DNA from: a virus
Virus record (IMG/VR): IMGVR_UViG_3300025832_000027
Coordinates: 1-36,264 of that record
DNA: 36,264 nucleotides
Direction: 5' to 3' (one strand)
Shown here: positions 21,133 through 29,286 of the stretch, in pieces
Layout: each line of letters opens with the position of its first letter
How positions within the stretch are numbered: the first letter of the stretch is position 1
Notes under the pieces: model-generated
What the model saw: the letters and a program-made list of their open reading frames with translations, nothing else
What the model was told of the DNA's origin: nothing
The model's database searches: none
Position numbers and translations under genes: made by a program

Positions 21133-22653
21133 ATGGCTGATTGGCAGCGGGACGACAGAGAGCTACTTGCACGCATTTTAGCGGCTGAGGCTGGTAATCA
21201 AGGCCCAGTCGGCATGACTGCGGCGGGCAACGTCATTATGAACCGAGCTAATTTGCCAGGGTATGGCGACGGTGTTCGTGGTGTGATTATGAAGCCAGGC
21301 CAATTTTCCCCAATGAACAGCGTGACCGGATACGCTGGCGGAGAGCAGGGCCAAAACATTGATGCGATCACGCCAAGCGAGACGGCATATATGGTTGCGG
21401 ATAGTTTGCTTTCTGGCACGGCTGGAGACATCACTGGCGGCGCAACGCACTTCTACAACCCAGAAATTTCAAACCCATCTTGGGCGCAAGGCGTAGGGTT
21501 CACACGGATTGGCGACCATTTGTTTGGTAAAGCTGACGCACCGCGTGGTCAATCAAGCGCGGCCAACACGACACAGAGGAGCCAGCCAATGGCGCAACCA
21601 ATGCAGACACAGCAACAGCCGCGCGGTATTCTTGAGATGTTTGGCGTGCAGAAAATGGACCCAGAGGCGCAGGGCGAAACGGCTTTGCCATTCTACCAGC
21701 GGCCCACGTTTAGCAACTTCATGGGCGACTTGGCCTTGGGGTTCAACCAGATGCGGCTGCGGCCCGACCCAAACCTTGCCCAGCGCATTGGCGGCCAGCG
21801 TCAGCAGCGCGCGCAGCAGGCGCAAACCAATCGCACGCTTGAGTATTTGCAGCAGCAGCCGGGTTCTGAGGCAGCAGTTGAGCTTATCCGCTCAGGCGCA
21901 AGCCCAACGCAAGCCTTGCAGTTTTATTATCAGTCTTTGCAGCAGCCGGAGGTTGAGCAAACGTCGGCAATGCAGAACTTTGCAGAATATAATCGCATTT
22001 TGCAATCGCAAGGTCAGGAAGCTGCGGACATGTTTATGTCAACTCTTGGTCGGGCCACAAATATTACCAATGTGTTGCCGGGCCAAGAAGCTGCACCGCA
22101 AATCGGGACCATTCCGCAAGGCTTTGTGGCGGTGCCAGACCCAGATTCCCCAGCGGGTTACCGCATGGAAGTTGTACCTGGTGGGCCAGAGGATATTTCA
22201 GGCCAAGAAAGCGAGGCGGCACAAAGGGCGGCATCTAGTGTTGAATTAATTGATAGCATTCTTGACGACCCCGCCCTTAGCGCAATCACTGGCATGGTTC
22301 AGGGGCGATTGCCCCCGATGACGCAAGAGGGAACAGACCTAAATGTAAAGATTGACCAACTGAAGGGACAAGCGTTTCTGCAGGCTTTTGAAAGTTTAAA
22401 GGGCGGTGGCCAAATTACAGAGCGCGAAGGCAGAGCGGCAACAGACGCTATGGCGCGATTGCAGCGTGAGCAATCAGGCGAAGAATATCGCCGGTCGCTG
22501 TCTGAATTGCGCTATGTCATGGACCGAGCGCGGCGGCGTGCCATGGGTGAAGAGATTGGTGATTATAATTTTGCGGAATCTTATGGCGGGACAACAGAGC
22601 CTAGCGGCGGTGACGTTTTGCGATACAATCCTGAGACAGGGGAGTTTGAATAG
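21133..22653 (+). CDS. SleB-type cell-wall hydrolase fused to an internal virion protein
   Basis: A 506-residue protein. Residues ~1-135 match the Hydrolase_2/SleB fold: ELLARILAAEAGNQGPVG with catalytic Glu19, AAGNVIMNRANLPGYG, GQFSPMNS and GATHFYNPEISNPSWAQGVG ending FTRIGDHLFG. The rest is Gln-rich and helical (GGQRQQRAQQAQTNRTLEYL), as in proteins expelled from the capsid with DNA. A virion-borne wall hydrolase would let the ejection conduit cross the peptidoglycan; the separate SLT protein (15110-15628) would act on the same substrate. Confidence 0.82.
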   Translation: MADWQRDDRELLARILAAEAGNQGPVGMTAAGNVIMNRANLPGYGDGVRGVIMKPGQFSPMNSVTGYAGGEQGQNIDAITPSETAYMVADSLLSGTAGDITGGATHFYNPEISNPSWAQGVGFTRIGDHLFGKADAPRGQSSAANTTQRSQPMAQPMQTQQQPRGILEMFGVQKMDPEAQGETALPFYQRPTFSNFMGDLALGFNQMRLRPDPNLAQRIGGQRQQRAQQAQTNRTLEYLQQQPGSEAAVELIRSGASPTQALQFYYQSLQQPEVEQTSAMQNFAEYNRILQSQGQEAADMFMSTLGRATNITNVLPGQEAAPQIGTIPQGFVAVPDPDSPAGYRMEVVPGGPEDISGQESEAAQRAASSVELIDSILDDPALSAITGMVQGRLPPMTQEGTDLNVKIDQLKGQAFLQAFESLKGGGQITEREGRAATDAMARLQREQSGEEYRRSLSELRYVMDRARRRAMGEEIGDYNFAESYGGTTEPSGGDVLRYNPETGEFE

Positions 22654-24389
22654 TGAGAGTTGAGCTTCCAGACGGTCGCATCCTTGAGTTCCCAGATGGG
22701 ACGTCGCAAGACGTGATGCGCGGTGCAATCCAGAGGTTGCTGGCTACTGAGCAAGTCGCACAGGAGCCGATTGTTCCAGACCGAGCGGTACCCCTTACGC
22801 AAGACCCAATGCTGCCAAGCCCAGACACTGACACTCGATCAACAGAACAATATCGGCGAGATGTGGGGCTAGATGTCCCGCTTGTTGACGCAGCCGCTGC
22901 GCTGCAAGAGCAGCCTATGCGCGCGCAAGGCGGGGCTGGCATGGATTTGTTGCGATCCAGCGCGTCTGGGTTAGCAAGGGGTGCAACGGAGCTTGCCGCT
23001 TTGCCAGCGACTGTGGGCGGAGGCTTGGACGCACTTTATGAACGGCTCGGCATTATCCCCGAAGGATCACGCGCGAACATACCAGACATAGGCGGCACCA
23101 TTCGTGATGCGGCTTCGTCACTTACCAGCGGCGCAACTGAATATCAGCCACAAACGACTGGCGGCCAATATGCGCAGACTGTTGGCGAGTTTGTTGGCGG
23201 CGGCGCGGGCGCGCGGGCTGGTATATTGGGCGGGCTTGCAAGCGAGGGCGCGGGGCAGTTGACAGAGGGAACCGTTGCCGAGCCTTATGCGCGCATTGGC
23301 GCTGGCATTGCCGGTTCAATGTTAGGCGCGCCACGTCGGCCGGCATTTTCAGGCGACGATGAAGCCGCCCGAATGGCTAATCTTTTGGAGCAGCAAGGCG
23401 TCAGAAATCTGACAGCGGGTCAGGCGCGTCAATCTCAGCCATTGATGAGGGCTGAAGGGCGTTTGCAAACGACACCTCAGCAAATTGACGATTACACCGC
23501 ATCGGTCATGCGCCAAATAGGCAGCACAGAAAAGCTGGCCACGCCGACAAACCTTGCCGCCGTTCAACGCAATTTGGTTTCGCAAATGGATGATGCTGTA
23601 AAGGGTGTTGATGTTGTGCCTGCGCCAACGCAAGCGCAAGCAGCTTTAAAAATTGGCACAGACTACATTGACCGCGTGCCTTCGGGTCAACTTACCCCGC
23701 GCATTCGTGGCATTGCAAACGAGATCAACGCGCTGGCGGCGTCAAATAAGTCTGCCCCGCTGTCAAGGCTTCGTGAATGGCGGTCTGACATCGGGCGGCT
23801 TTCAGTCTCGCCAGACGCCGCCACACGCGAAGCCGCGCACGGATTGCGCAGACTTATTGATGACATGACTGACACCGCTCTGCTGGCCGCCGGTCGCGCT
23901 GACGACATTCCCCGACTGGGTCAGGCGCGGCAATCCTACCGAGACTTTATAGCAGTTCGTGATGCGGCATCTCGCGCGGGAGCTGAGGGCGGCACACTAT
24001 CGCCGCAGGCGCTGAACCAATCTGTAATTCGCTCTCAAGGGCGTGAAGCGTATGCGACAGGACGCACCACACCAATGGCCGAGTTTACGCGCGCAGGCGC
24101 AGCGACTATGCGCCCAGCTCCTATGGTTAGCCCTGGGGGCGCGAGATCAATCAGTGAGGCTCTGCCAATGGCTGGAGCGGCAATGGCCGGTGGCGGTGCG
24201 CTGCAAGCGGGCATGGACCCGTTCGCTGCAGCTCTTTTGGCAGCAGGCGGGGCTACCGCGCCAGCTTTGGGGCAATCTTTAATGCGAAGCGCACCCGTGC
24301 AATCTTACCTACGCAACCCAGCCGCGTTTGCCTCATCGCCCGCTCGGTCTCTGCCCGGCATTCTATCTCAATATGAGGACACACGATGA
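22653..24389 (+). CDS. Large internal/ejection protein
   Basis: A 578-residue protein starting at a GTG that overlaps the previous stop (TAGTG). It opens with MRVELPDGRILEFPDGTSQD, a short N-terminal motif seen in many phage virion proteins. Residues ~95-230 are Gly/Ala-rich with hydrophobic stretches, the middle is charged helices, and near the end is a second hydrophobic Ala/Gly segment (LPMAGAAMAGGGALQAGMDP). Size, composition and position directly before the portal fit a podovirus ejection protein that may insert in the host membrane. No enzymatic motif is seen. Confidence 0.7.
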   Translation: MRVELPDGRILEFPDGTSQDVMRGAIQRLLATEQVAQEPIVPDRAVPLTQDPMLPSPDTDTRSTEQYRRDVGLDVPLVDAAAALQEQPMRAQGGAGMDLLRSSASGLARGATELAALPATVGGGLDALYERLGIIPEGSRANIPDIGGTIRDAASSLTSGATEYQPQTTGGQYAQTVGEFVGGGAGARAGILGGLASEGAGQLTEGTVAEPYARIGAGIAGSMLGAPRRPAFSGDDEAARMANLLEQQGVRNLTAGQARQSQPLMRAEGRLQTTPQQIDDYTASVMRQIGSTEKLATPTNLAAVQRNLVSQMDDAVKGVDVVPAPTQAQAALKIGTDYIDRVPSGQLTPRIRGIANEINALAASNKSAPLSRLREWRSDIGRLSVSPDAATREAAHGLRRLIDDMTDTALLAAGRADDIPRLGQARQSYRDFIAVRDAASRAGAEGGTLSPQALNQSVIRSQGREAYATGRTTPMAEFTRAGAATMRPAPMVSPGGARSISEALPMAGAAMAGGGALQAGMDPFAAALLAAGGATAPALGQSLMRSAPVQSYLRNPAAFASSPARSLPGILSQYEDTR

Positions 24390-26563
24390 AACCTGAAGAC
24401 ATGATCGAAGACGCAGAAATCGTGGACATCCTTGAGATTGCGCCTGTTGAAGATATTGAGGAAGAGGACAGCGGCCCAGAGCCTTTGACCGACGAACAGA
24501 TCGAGGGCATCCTTGCGGGTGCCATTGATGACGCGGTTGATTTTATTGAGAGCGACATTTCGCCTGATCGGATTAAGGCGCAGCGCTACTTTGACGGCGA
24601 CAGCGACATTGGCTATGAGGATGGCCGCAGCAAGGTTGTCTCCACAAAGGTGCGCGATGCGGTGCGGTCTGTTAAGCCCAGCCTGATGCGGGTGTTCCTG
24701 TCATCCAGCCGCCCTGTGGAATACATCCCACGCGGGCCAGAAGATGTGGCAATGGCCGAGCAAGCCACGGAATACATGCACTACAAGTTTCAGGAGCTTA
24801 ACGGCTTCCGTGTTCTGTCTGATGCTTTTCACGATGCGCTGGTCAAAAAGACCGGCATCGTGAAGACGTATTACGAGGAATACGACAAGAGCGAGATTCA
24901 CACGTTCACCGGCTTGAGCGAGGCACAATATCTTGCCGTCATGATGGACCCCGATGTTGAGGTGCTGGAGCATTCCGAAACCATTGAGGACACGCAGGTT
25001 TCCGTTGATGGATTACAGATGCCCGAGATGGTGTCGCGCACGCACGACCTGAAGATCATCAAGCGGGCCACCGACGGTGACATTTGCATGGTGTCTGTGC
25101 CGCCGGAGGAGTTCTTTATTGACCGTGGCGCGCGCTCGATTGATGACTGCTATGTCTGCGGCCACCGTAGCGATATGCGGGTTGGCGATCTGGTTGAGAT
25201 GGGCTTTGACTTTGATGAGGTTGTTGAGCTGGACAGTTCCAGCAGCTTCACCGACATGAGCGTCTTGGAAGATGAAGCCCGCAGGGGATACAGCGTCAAC
25301 TCTGACGAAGAGCAAAACTCGGTTGACCAGTCCAGTAAACTGGTGATGGTGACCGAGGCTTACATGCGGATGGACGTTGACGGCACCGGCACGCTGATGC
25401 TGCACAAAGTTATCCTTGGCGGCACTGGTTACAAGTTGTTGTCGGTTGAGCCATGCGACCAAATCCCGTTTGCCATTTTTGAGATTGACCCGGAGCCGCA
25501 TGCGTTCTTTGGCCGGTCGATTGCCGACCTGCTAACCGACGATCAGGATGCGGCCACATCTGTGATGCGTGGCATCTTGGATAACGTCGCCATGACAAAC
25601 ACGCCGCGCATTGGCATTGTTGAGGGTCAGGTTGACGTTGACGATGTGATGAACAACGAAATTGGTGGCATCATCCGCATGCGCCAAGCCGGCGCTGTGC
25701 AGCCATTTTCGGTGCCGTTTGCAGCGGGGCAGACATTGCCTGCCATGCAGTACCTTGACCAAATGATTGAGGGCAAGACGGGCGTGACGCGGGCGTCTAT
25801 GGGCCTTGATCCTGACGCATTGCAGTCCACGACAAAAGCGGCTGTCTCGGCCACTGTGCAGGCTGCTGCAGGTCAGACAGAAGTGATGGCGCGCAATCTT
25901 GCCGAGGGCGGGATGCGGCAACTGTTCAAGCTCATGCTGAACCTGATCGTAAAGCATGCAGATGCGCCAAAGTTCATGCGGCTCAACGGCGAGTTTCGTG
26001 AAGTTGACCCACGCGTCTGGGATACGTCAATGGACCTGTCTGTCAATGTTGGGCTTGGCACTGGCCGCGAGGAAGAAAAGGCGGCTGCGTACCGCGAAGT
26101 GCTTGGCTTGCAAATGCAGGTCTATAACGAATACGGCCCAAACAACGGCGTTGTGTCTCTGGTCAACATCCGCAACACGGTGGCCGACATGATGGCATCT
26201 GCGGGGCTGCGCAACAGCGAACGCTACTTCCAGCCAATCACGCCAGAGTATGAGCAGCAGCTTATGATGCAGGCGCAGCAGGCGGCAATGCAATCGCAAG
26301 GCCAGCCACAAGACGGACAGGCGGCAGCATTCTTGCAGGGCGAGCAGATCAAGGCGCAGACGAGAGCGCAGGCTGATATGATGAAGGCCCAGCTTGATGC
26401 GCAGAAGATGGTGATGGAAGACGACCGCAAGCGCGATGAGATGTATCAGGAGATGGCGCTGAAGAACGCAGAGTTGCAAGGCAAGTTCGGCCTGCAGGCC
26501 AGCGAGCAGCAAATTCGCGCGGAGCAAGAACGCCAGCGCACGATGAATCCGATGGGGTCTTAA
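24386..26563 (+). CDS. Portal protein (P22-like)
   Basis: A 725-residue portal. After an acidic N-terminus it shows the P22-type portal order: DRIKAQRYFDGDSDIGYEDG, SKVVSTKVRDAVRSVKPSLM, MHYKFQELNGFRVLSDAFHD, VKTYYEEYDKSE, the VPPEEFFID and IPFAIFEIDPEPHAFFGRSI strands, ADLLTDDQDAATSVMRGILDN, and a Gln-rich C-terminal helix (~residues 615-720) that forms the barrel inside the capsid. Twelve copies form the DNA channel at one capsid vertex. The length is close to that of P22 gp1 (725). ATGA overlap with the ejection gene. Confidence 0.92.
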   Translation: MKPEDMIEDAEIVDILEIAPVEDIEEEDSGPEPLTDEQIEGILAGAIDDAVDFIESDISPDRIKAQRYFDGDSDIGYEDGRSKVVSTKVRDAVRSVKPSLMRVFLSSSRPVEYIPRGPEDVAMAEQATEYMHYKFQELNGFRVLSDAFHDALVKKTGIVKTYYEEYDKSEIHTFTGLSEAQYLAVMMDPDVEVLEHSETIEDTQVSVDGLQMPEMVSRTHDLKIIKRATDGDICMVSVPPEEFFIDRGARSIDDCYVCGHRSDMRVGDLVEMGFDFDEVVELDSSSSFTDMSVLEDEARRGYSVNSDEEQNSVDQSSKLVMVTEAYMRMDVDGTGTLMLHKVILGGTGYKLLSVEPCDQIPFAIFEIDPEPHAFFGRSIADLLTDDQDAATSVMRGILDNVAMTNTPRIGIVEGQVDVDDVMNNEIGGIIRMRQAGAVQPFSVPFAAGQTLPAMQYLDQMIEGKTGVTRASMGLDPDALQSTTKAAVSATVQAAAGQTEVMARNLAEGGMRQLFKLMLNLIVKHADAPKFMRLNGEFREVDPRVWDTSMDLSVNVGLGTGREEEKAAAYREVLGLQMQVYNEYGPNNGVVSLVNIRNTVADMMASAGLRNSERYFQPITPEYEQQLMMQAQQAAMQSQGQPQDGQAAAFLQGEQIKAQTRAQADMMKAQLDAQKMVMEDDRKRDEMYQEMALKNAELQGKFGLQASEQQIRAEQERQRTMNPMGS

Positions 26564-26564
26564 T

Positions 26565-26822
26565 ATGGACACTGTTGCAAAAGCCGAGCGCGCCAAAACA
26601 ATTCTTGCTGATAATGTTTTCATCGAAGCCATGAATGTGGTAGAAGAGCAATATGTTGGGGTATTTAAGTACCCCACATCGTCAGACGATGAAGTTATGG
26701 AAGCTGCGCGAATGGTTCGTGCGCTGGCGCTTATAAAGGGGCAACTGCAATCCTTCGTGGATAACGGCAGACTCCTAGAGCGCAAAAAGAATGGAAAGGA
26801 TCGGCAACGTGCAAGCGACTGA
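26565..26822 (+). CDS. Hypothetical protein between portal and scaffold
   Basis: An 85-residue helical protein: MDTVAKAERAKTILADNVFI, EEQYVGVFKYPTSSDDEVME and a basic C-terminus ERKKNGKDRQRASD. Small proteins of similar look occur between portal and scaffold in related podoviruses with no known function. Its end overlaps the scaffold start by 32 bases. Confidence 0.7.
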   Translation: MDTVAKAERAKTILADNVFIEAMNVVEEQYVGVFKYPTSSDDEVMEAARMVRALALIKGQLQSFVDNGRLLERKKNGKDRQRASD

Positions 26823-27774
26823 TCTTGGAAGTATTGAGGCAGTTGCTGCCTCTATCATTGATGCACCGGTTGAAGAAGAAACCGTTGCAGAAGAATTGAC
26901 GGCAGAAGTTGAGGCCGCAGAGGTCGAAGCTGATGGCGTTGATGATGTGGCAGAGGTTGAGGAAACCGAAGGCACAGAAGAATATGACGAACCCGAGGCC
27001 GAGGAGGTTCAAGAGGAGCCTGCGCATGGCGAGCTTTACACTGTCAAGGTGGATGGCAAAACCAAGCAGGTAACCCTAGATGAGCTGACCCGCGGATATT
27101 CAGGACAGGCATATATCCAGCAGAACCTGGAACAAGTTGCGGAAGCCAAGAAGGCCATGCAGCAGCAGTATCAGGAGATGCAAAACGAGAGGCAATTCTT
27201 GGCAGAGTTGCGTCAAAAGGCAGAGCAAGGCCAATCTCTCATTCCGCCTAAACCCCCGTCGAAAGACCTCTTTGAGAAAGACCCAATCGGGTACATGGAG
27301 GCCAAAATCAATTATGACGAGGACGTAGCTGAGTTTCAAAAGCAGCAGCAAGTATTGCAGCAGATGGACCAGCGCGAAGCGACGGACAGAGAACAGCGGC
27401 ACATGCAGTATCTGCAACAGCAGATGCAAACCTTGCAGGAGCGTATTCCTGAATTTGCGGACCCCCAAAAGGCACCCGCATATCGGGACAAGATGATCCA
27501 AGCTGGCACGAATTTCTATGGGTTCAGCCCAGAGGAGTTGAGTGCAGAGGCAGATGCACGAAGGATTGCTGTTTTGAATGACGCGATGAAGTACCGCGAG
27601 ATGCAAGAAGCCCAAGGCGTAGCACGCCAGAAAGCTGATGGCGCTCGTCCGGTGGTTAAGCCTGGCACTAAGCGCACTGAACGCACCTCACAGGTGAAGA
27701 AAGCGCAGCAAGCCGCCTCTCGGATGAAAAAAACCGGCACCGTTGATGACGTGGCCAAATTCCTGCTGAGTTGA
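26791..27774 (+). CDS. Capsid scaffolding protein
   Basis: A 327-residue protein with the composition of a scaffold: an extremely acidic N-terminal ~90 residues (Glu/Asp/Val repeats), then long Gln-rich coiled-coil helices (QQNLEQVAEAKKAMQQQYQE; FQKQQQVLQQMDQREATDRE), and a basic C-terminal helix-turn-helix (TSQVKKAQQAASRMKKTGTV) that should grip the inner capsid surface. It guides assembly of the prohead and leaves before or during packaging. Immediately precedes the major capsid gene. A GTG at 26809 with AAAGGA upstream is an alternative start. Confidence 0.85.
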   Translation: MERIGNVQATDLGSIEAVAASIIDAPVEEETVAEELTAEVEAAEVEADGVDDVAEVEETEGTEEYDEPEAEEVQEEPAHGELYTVKVDGKTKQVTLDELTRGYSGQAYIQQNLEQVAEAKKAMQQQYQEMQNERQFLAELRQKAEQGQSLIPPKPPSKDLFEKDPIGYMEAKINYDEDVAEFQKQQQVLQQMDQREATDREQRHMQYLQQQMQTLQERIPEFADPQKAPAYRDKMIQAGTNFYGFSPEELSAEADARRIAVLNDAMKYREMQEAQGVARQKADGARPVVKPGTKRTERTSQVKKAQQAASRMKKTGTVDDVAKFLLS

Positions 27775-27789
27775 TAAAGGAGCCTCAAA

Positions 27790-28764
27790 ATGGGCGTTAC
27801 AGCAAATACCAATGAGACATATGATGTCTCTACAATCCGTGAAGACCTTCAGGACGCGCTGATCTCGATCAGCCCGACTGAAACCCCCTTCATGACATCT
27901 ATTGGCCGTCGTGATGTGAAGAACACATACTTCGAGTGGCCCGTTGTCGAGCTTGCTGCGGCAGTCACGACCAACGTGGTTATTGAGGGCGAGGCGGCAC
28001 CGGGCAACGATGCCCCAACCAACGCCAAGCGTTTGGCAAACTACACGCAGATCTCTGACAAAGTTGTCGAAGTTTCTGACACTGCCGACACTGTAAACGG
28101 TGCTGGCGATGCTCAGACTGTTGCCAAACAGATCGCTTACAAGCTCAAAGAGCTGAAGCGTGACATGGAGCAGATGCTTGTTGGTCACAACAACGCAGCG
28201 GTTGCCGGCGCTTCCGGCACGGCGCGCGAAACTGCGTCTCTGTCTGCCTTCCTGACATCCAACACCGACCGTGGTGTGGGTGGTGCTGACGGTACGCTGT
28301 CCGGCACAACTGAAGGCTTCCCAAATGCTGCCGCTACCGATGGCACGCTGCGGGCGCTGACAGAGACCATGCTCAAAGACGTGATTGCATCCTGCTGGGA
28401 TGCGGGCGCCGAGCCTTCGGTGGTTCTGTGTGGTTCTGGCGTAAAGCAGAAGATCTCCTCCACCTTCACTGGATCGGCTACTCGCTACCGCGACATCTCC
28501 GACCAGAAGATCGTGGCGTCGATTGACGTTTACGTGTCCGATTTCGGTGATGTGCAGATCGTGCCTTCGCGCTTCATTCGTTCGCGTGATGTGTTCGTTC
28601 TTGACCCAGGCATGGCGCGCGTTGCGTACCTGTCCAACACAAAGCAGAAGCCGCTGGCCCGCACAGGCCACGCTGACCGCACTCTGATCTCTGTTGAGTA
28701 CGGCCTGCAGGTGGATACAGAAGCTGCGCACGGTGTCATTGCAGACATTAACCCAGCACTGTAA
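27790..28764 (+). CDS. Major capsid protein (SU10/DUF5309-type HK97 fold)
   Basis: A 324-residue capsid protein. The family pattern is clear: ISISPTETPFMTSIGRRDVK near the N-terminus, EGEAAPGNDAPTNAKRLANY, a spine-helix region KQIAYKLKELKRDMEQMLVG, SVVLCGSGVKQKISS, and the C-terminal DFGDVQIVPSRFIRSRDVFV with LDPGMARVAYL. These belong to the DUF5309/SU10 major capsid group. It has the best ribosome site of the late region (AAGGAG, 7 bases) and uses C-ending codons heavily, consistent with high expression. A terminator hairpin follows. Confidence 0.93.
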   Translation: MGVTANTNETYDVSTIREDLQDALISISPTETPFMTSIGRRDVKNTYFEWPVVELAAAVTTNVVIEGEAAPGNDAPTNAKRLANYTQISDKVVEVSDTADTVNGAGDAQTVAKQIAYKLKELKRDMEQMLVGHNNAAVAGASGTARETASLSAFLTSNTDRGVGGADGTLSGTTEGFPNAAATDGTLRALTETMLKDVIASCWDAGAEPSVVLCGSGVKQKISSTFTGSATRYRDISDQKIVASIDVYVSDFGDVQIVPSRFIRSRDVFVLDPGMARVAYLSNTKQKPLARTGHADRTLISVEYGLQVDTEAAHGVIADINPAL

Positions 28765-28772
28765 TCTAACGA

Positions 28773-28797
28773 GGGGGCCGGTTCGCTGGCCCCCTTT
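28773..28797 (+). terminator. Terminator hairpin after the capsid gene
   Basis: GGGGGCC / GGCCCCC (28773-28779 and 28788-28794), 7-bp GC stem with an 8-base loop, followed by TTT. The U-run is short, so it probably attenuates instead of stopping transcription fully, letting lower amounts of the downstream adhesin and lysis mRNA through. Confidence 0.7.
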
Positions 28798-28817
28798 ACC
28801 AAATTCTGGAGAGACAC

Positions 28818-28976
28818 ATGAAAATCAAAGTGACAGGCACACGTCGGCCTTGGATTGACGGCAGCCCCCGCCCTGACGGCTGGGAGGGCGAAGTTGACAA
28901 CGCTTTAGGCGAACATCTTGTTGCCAACGGTTTGGCCGAGATTAAGAAAGGTCGTCCAAAGAAGGATGACGATTGA
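28818..28976 (+). CDS. 52-residue hypothetical protein
   Basis: MKIKVTGTRRPWIDGSPRPD at the start, ending EIKKGRPKKDDD. A short beta-type protein with a charged tail (K/R then D), as in small head-completion or decoration proteins that follow capsid genes; the function is not established. GGAGAG precedes the ATG and the TGA overlaps the next ATG (TGATG). Confidence 0.7.
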   Translation: MKIKVTGTRRPWIDGSPRPDGWEGEVDNALGEHLVANGLAEIKKGRPKKDDD

Positions 28977-29284
28977 TGACTTGGCGTCTGACTGACAACG
29001 GGGTTATGGAGCGCATGATTGAGGAGGACGGCAAGCTGCATGTCCAACGCGCTATGGGCGGCCTGACAAACCTGTTTGACCAGAATAAAGCTGAGGCGGA
29101 TATTCTAAACGATCAGAGCGGCATTGGCCGTTCAAACCGGCTGGTTGGCCGCATTGACATGGTGACTGCTGAAATGTGGTCCCGCGAGTGCGGCGCGGCT
29201 ATCGGCACGGCTGAATTTGCGGCATACTGCAAAAAGAAGATCATGGACGGGGACTTTTCCAAGTTCCGAGTTGAGGGCAACTGA
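28976..29284 (+). CDS. Hypothetical protein downstream of capsid
   Basis: A 102-residue protein: MTWRLTDNGVMERMIEEDGK, a helical centre (GLTNLFDQNKAEADILNDQ) and C-terminal FAAYCKKKIMDGDFSKFRVE. The segment SGIGRSNRLVGRIDMVTAEM is reminiscent of proteins found just after podovirus capsid genes, whose function I do not know. I start at the ATG overlapping the preceding TGA; an in-frame TTG lies one codon upstream. Confidence 0.75.
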   Translation: MTWRLTDNGVMERMIEEDGKLHVQRAMGGLTNLFDQNKAEADILNDQSGIGRSNRLVGRIDMVTAEMWSRECGAAIGTAEFAAYCKKKIMDGDFSKFRVEGN

Positions 29285-29286
29285 CA

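Noticed and set aside
26027-26785. A 252-codon minus-strand frame opposite the portal end
   Set aside because: Leu/His-rich shadow of the Gln-rich portal helix.
27688-28731. A 347-codon open frame on the minus strand opposite scaffold and capsid
   Set aside because: It is a shadow of the strongly biased capsid codons; no ribosome site, no family pattern, and both sense genes are certain.
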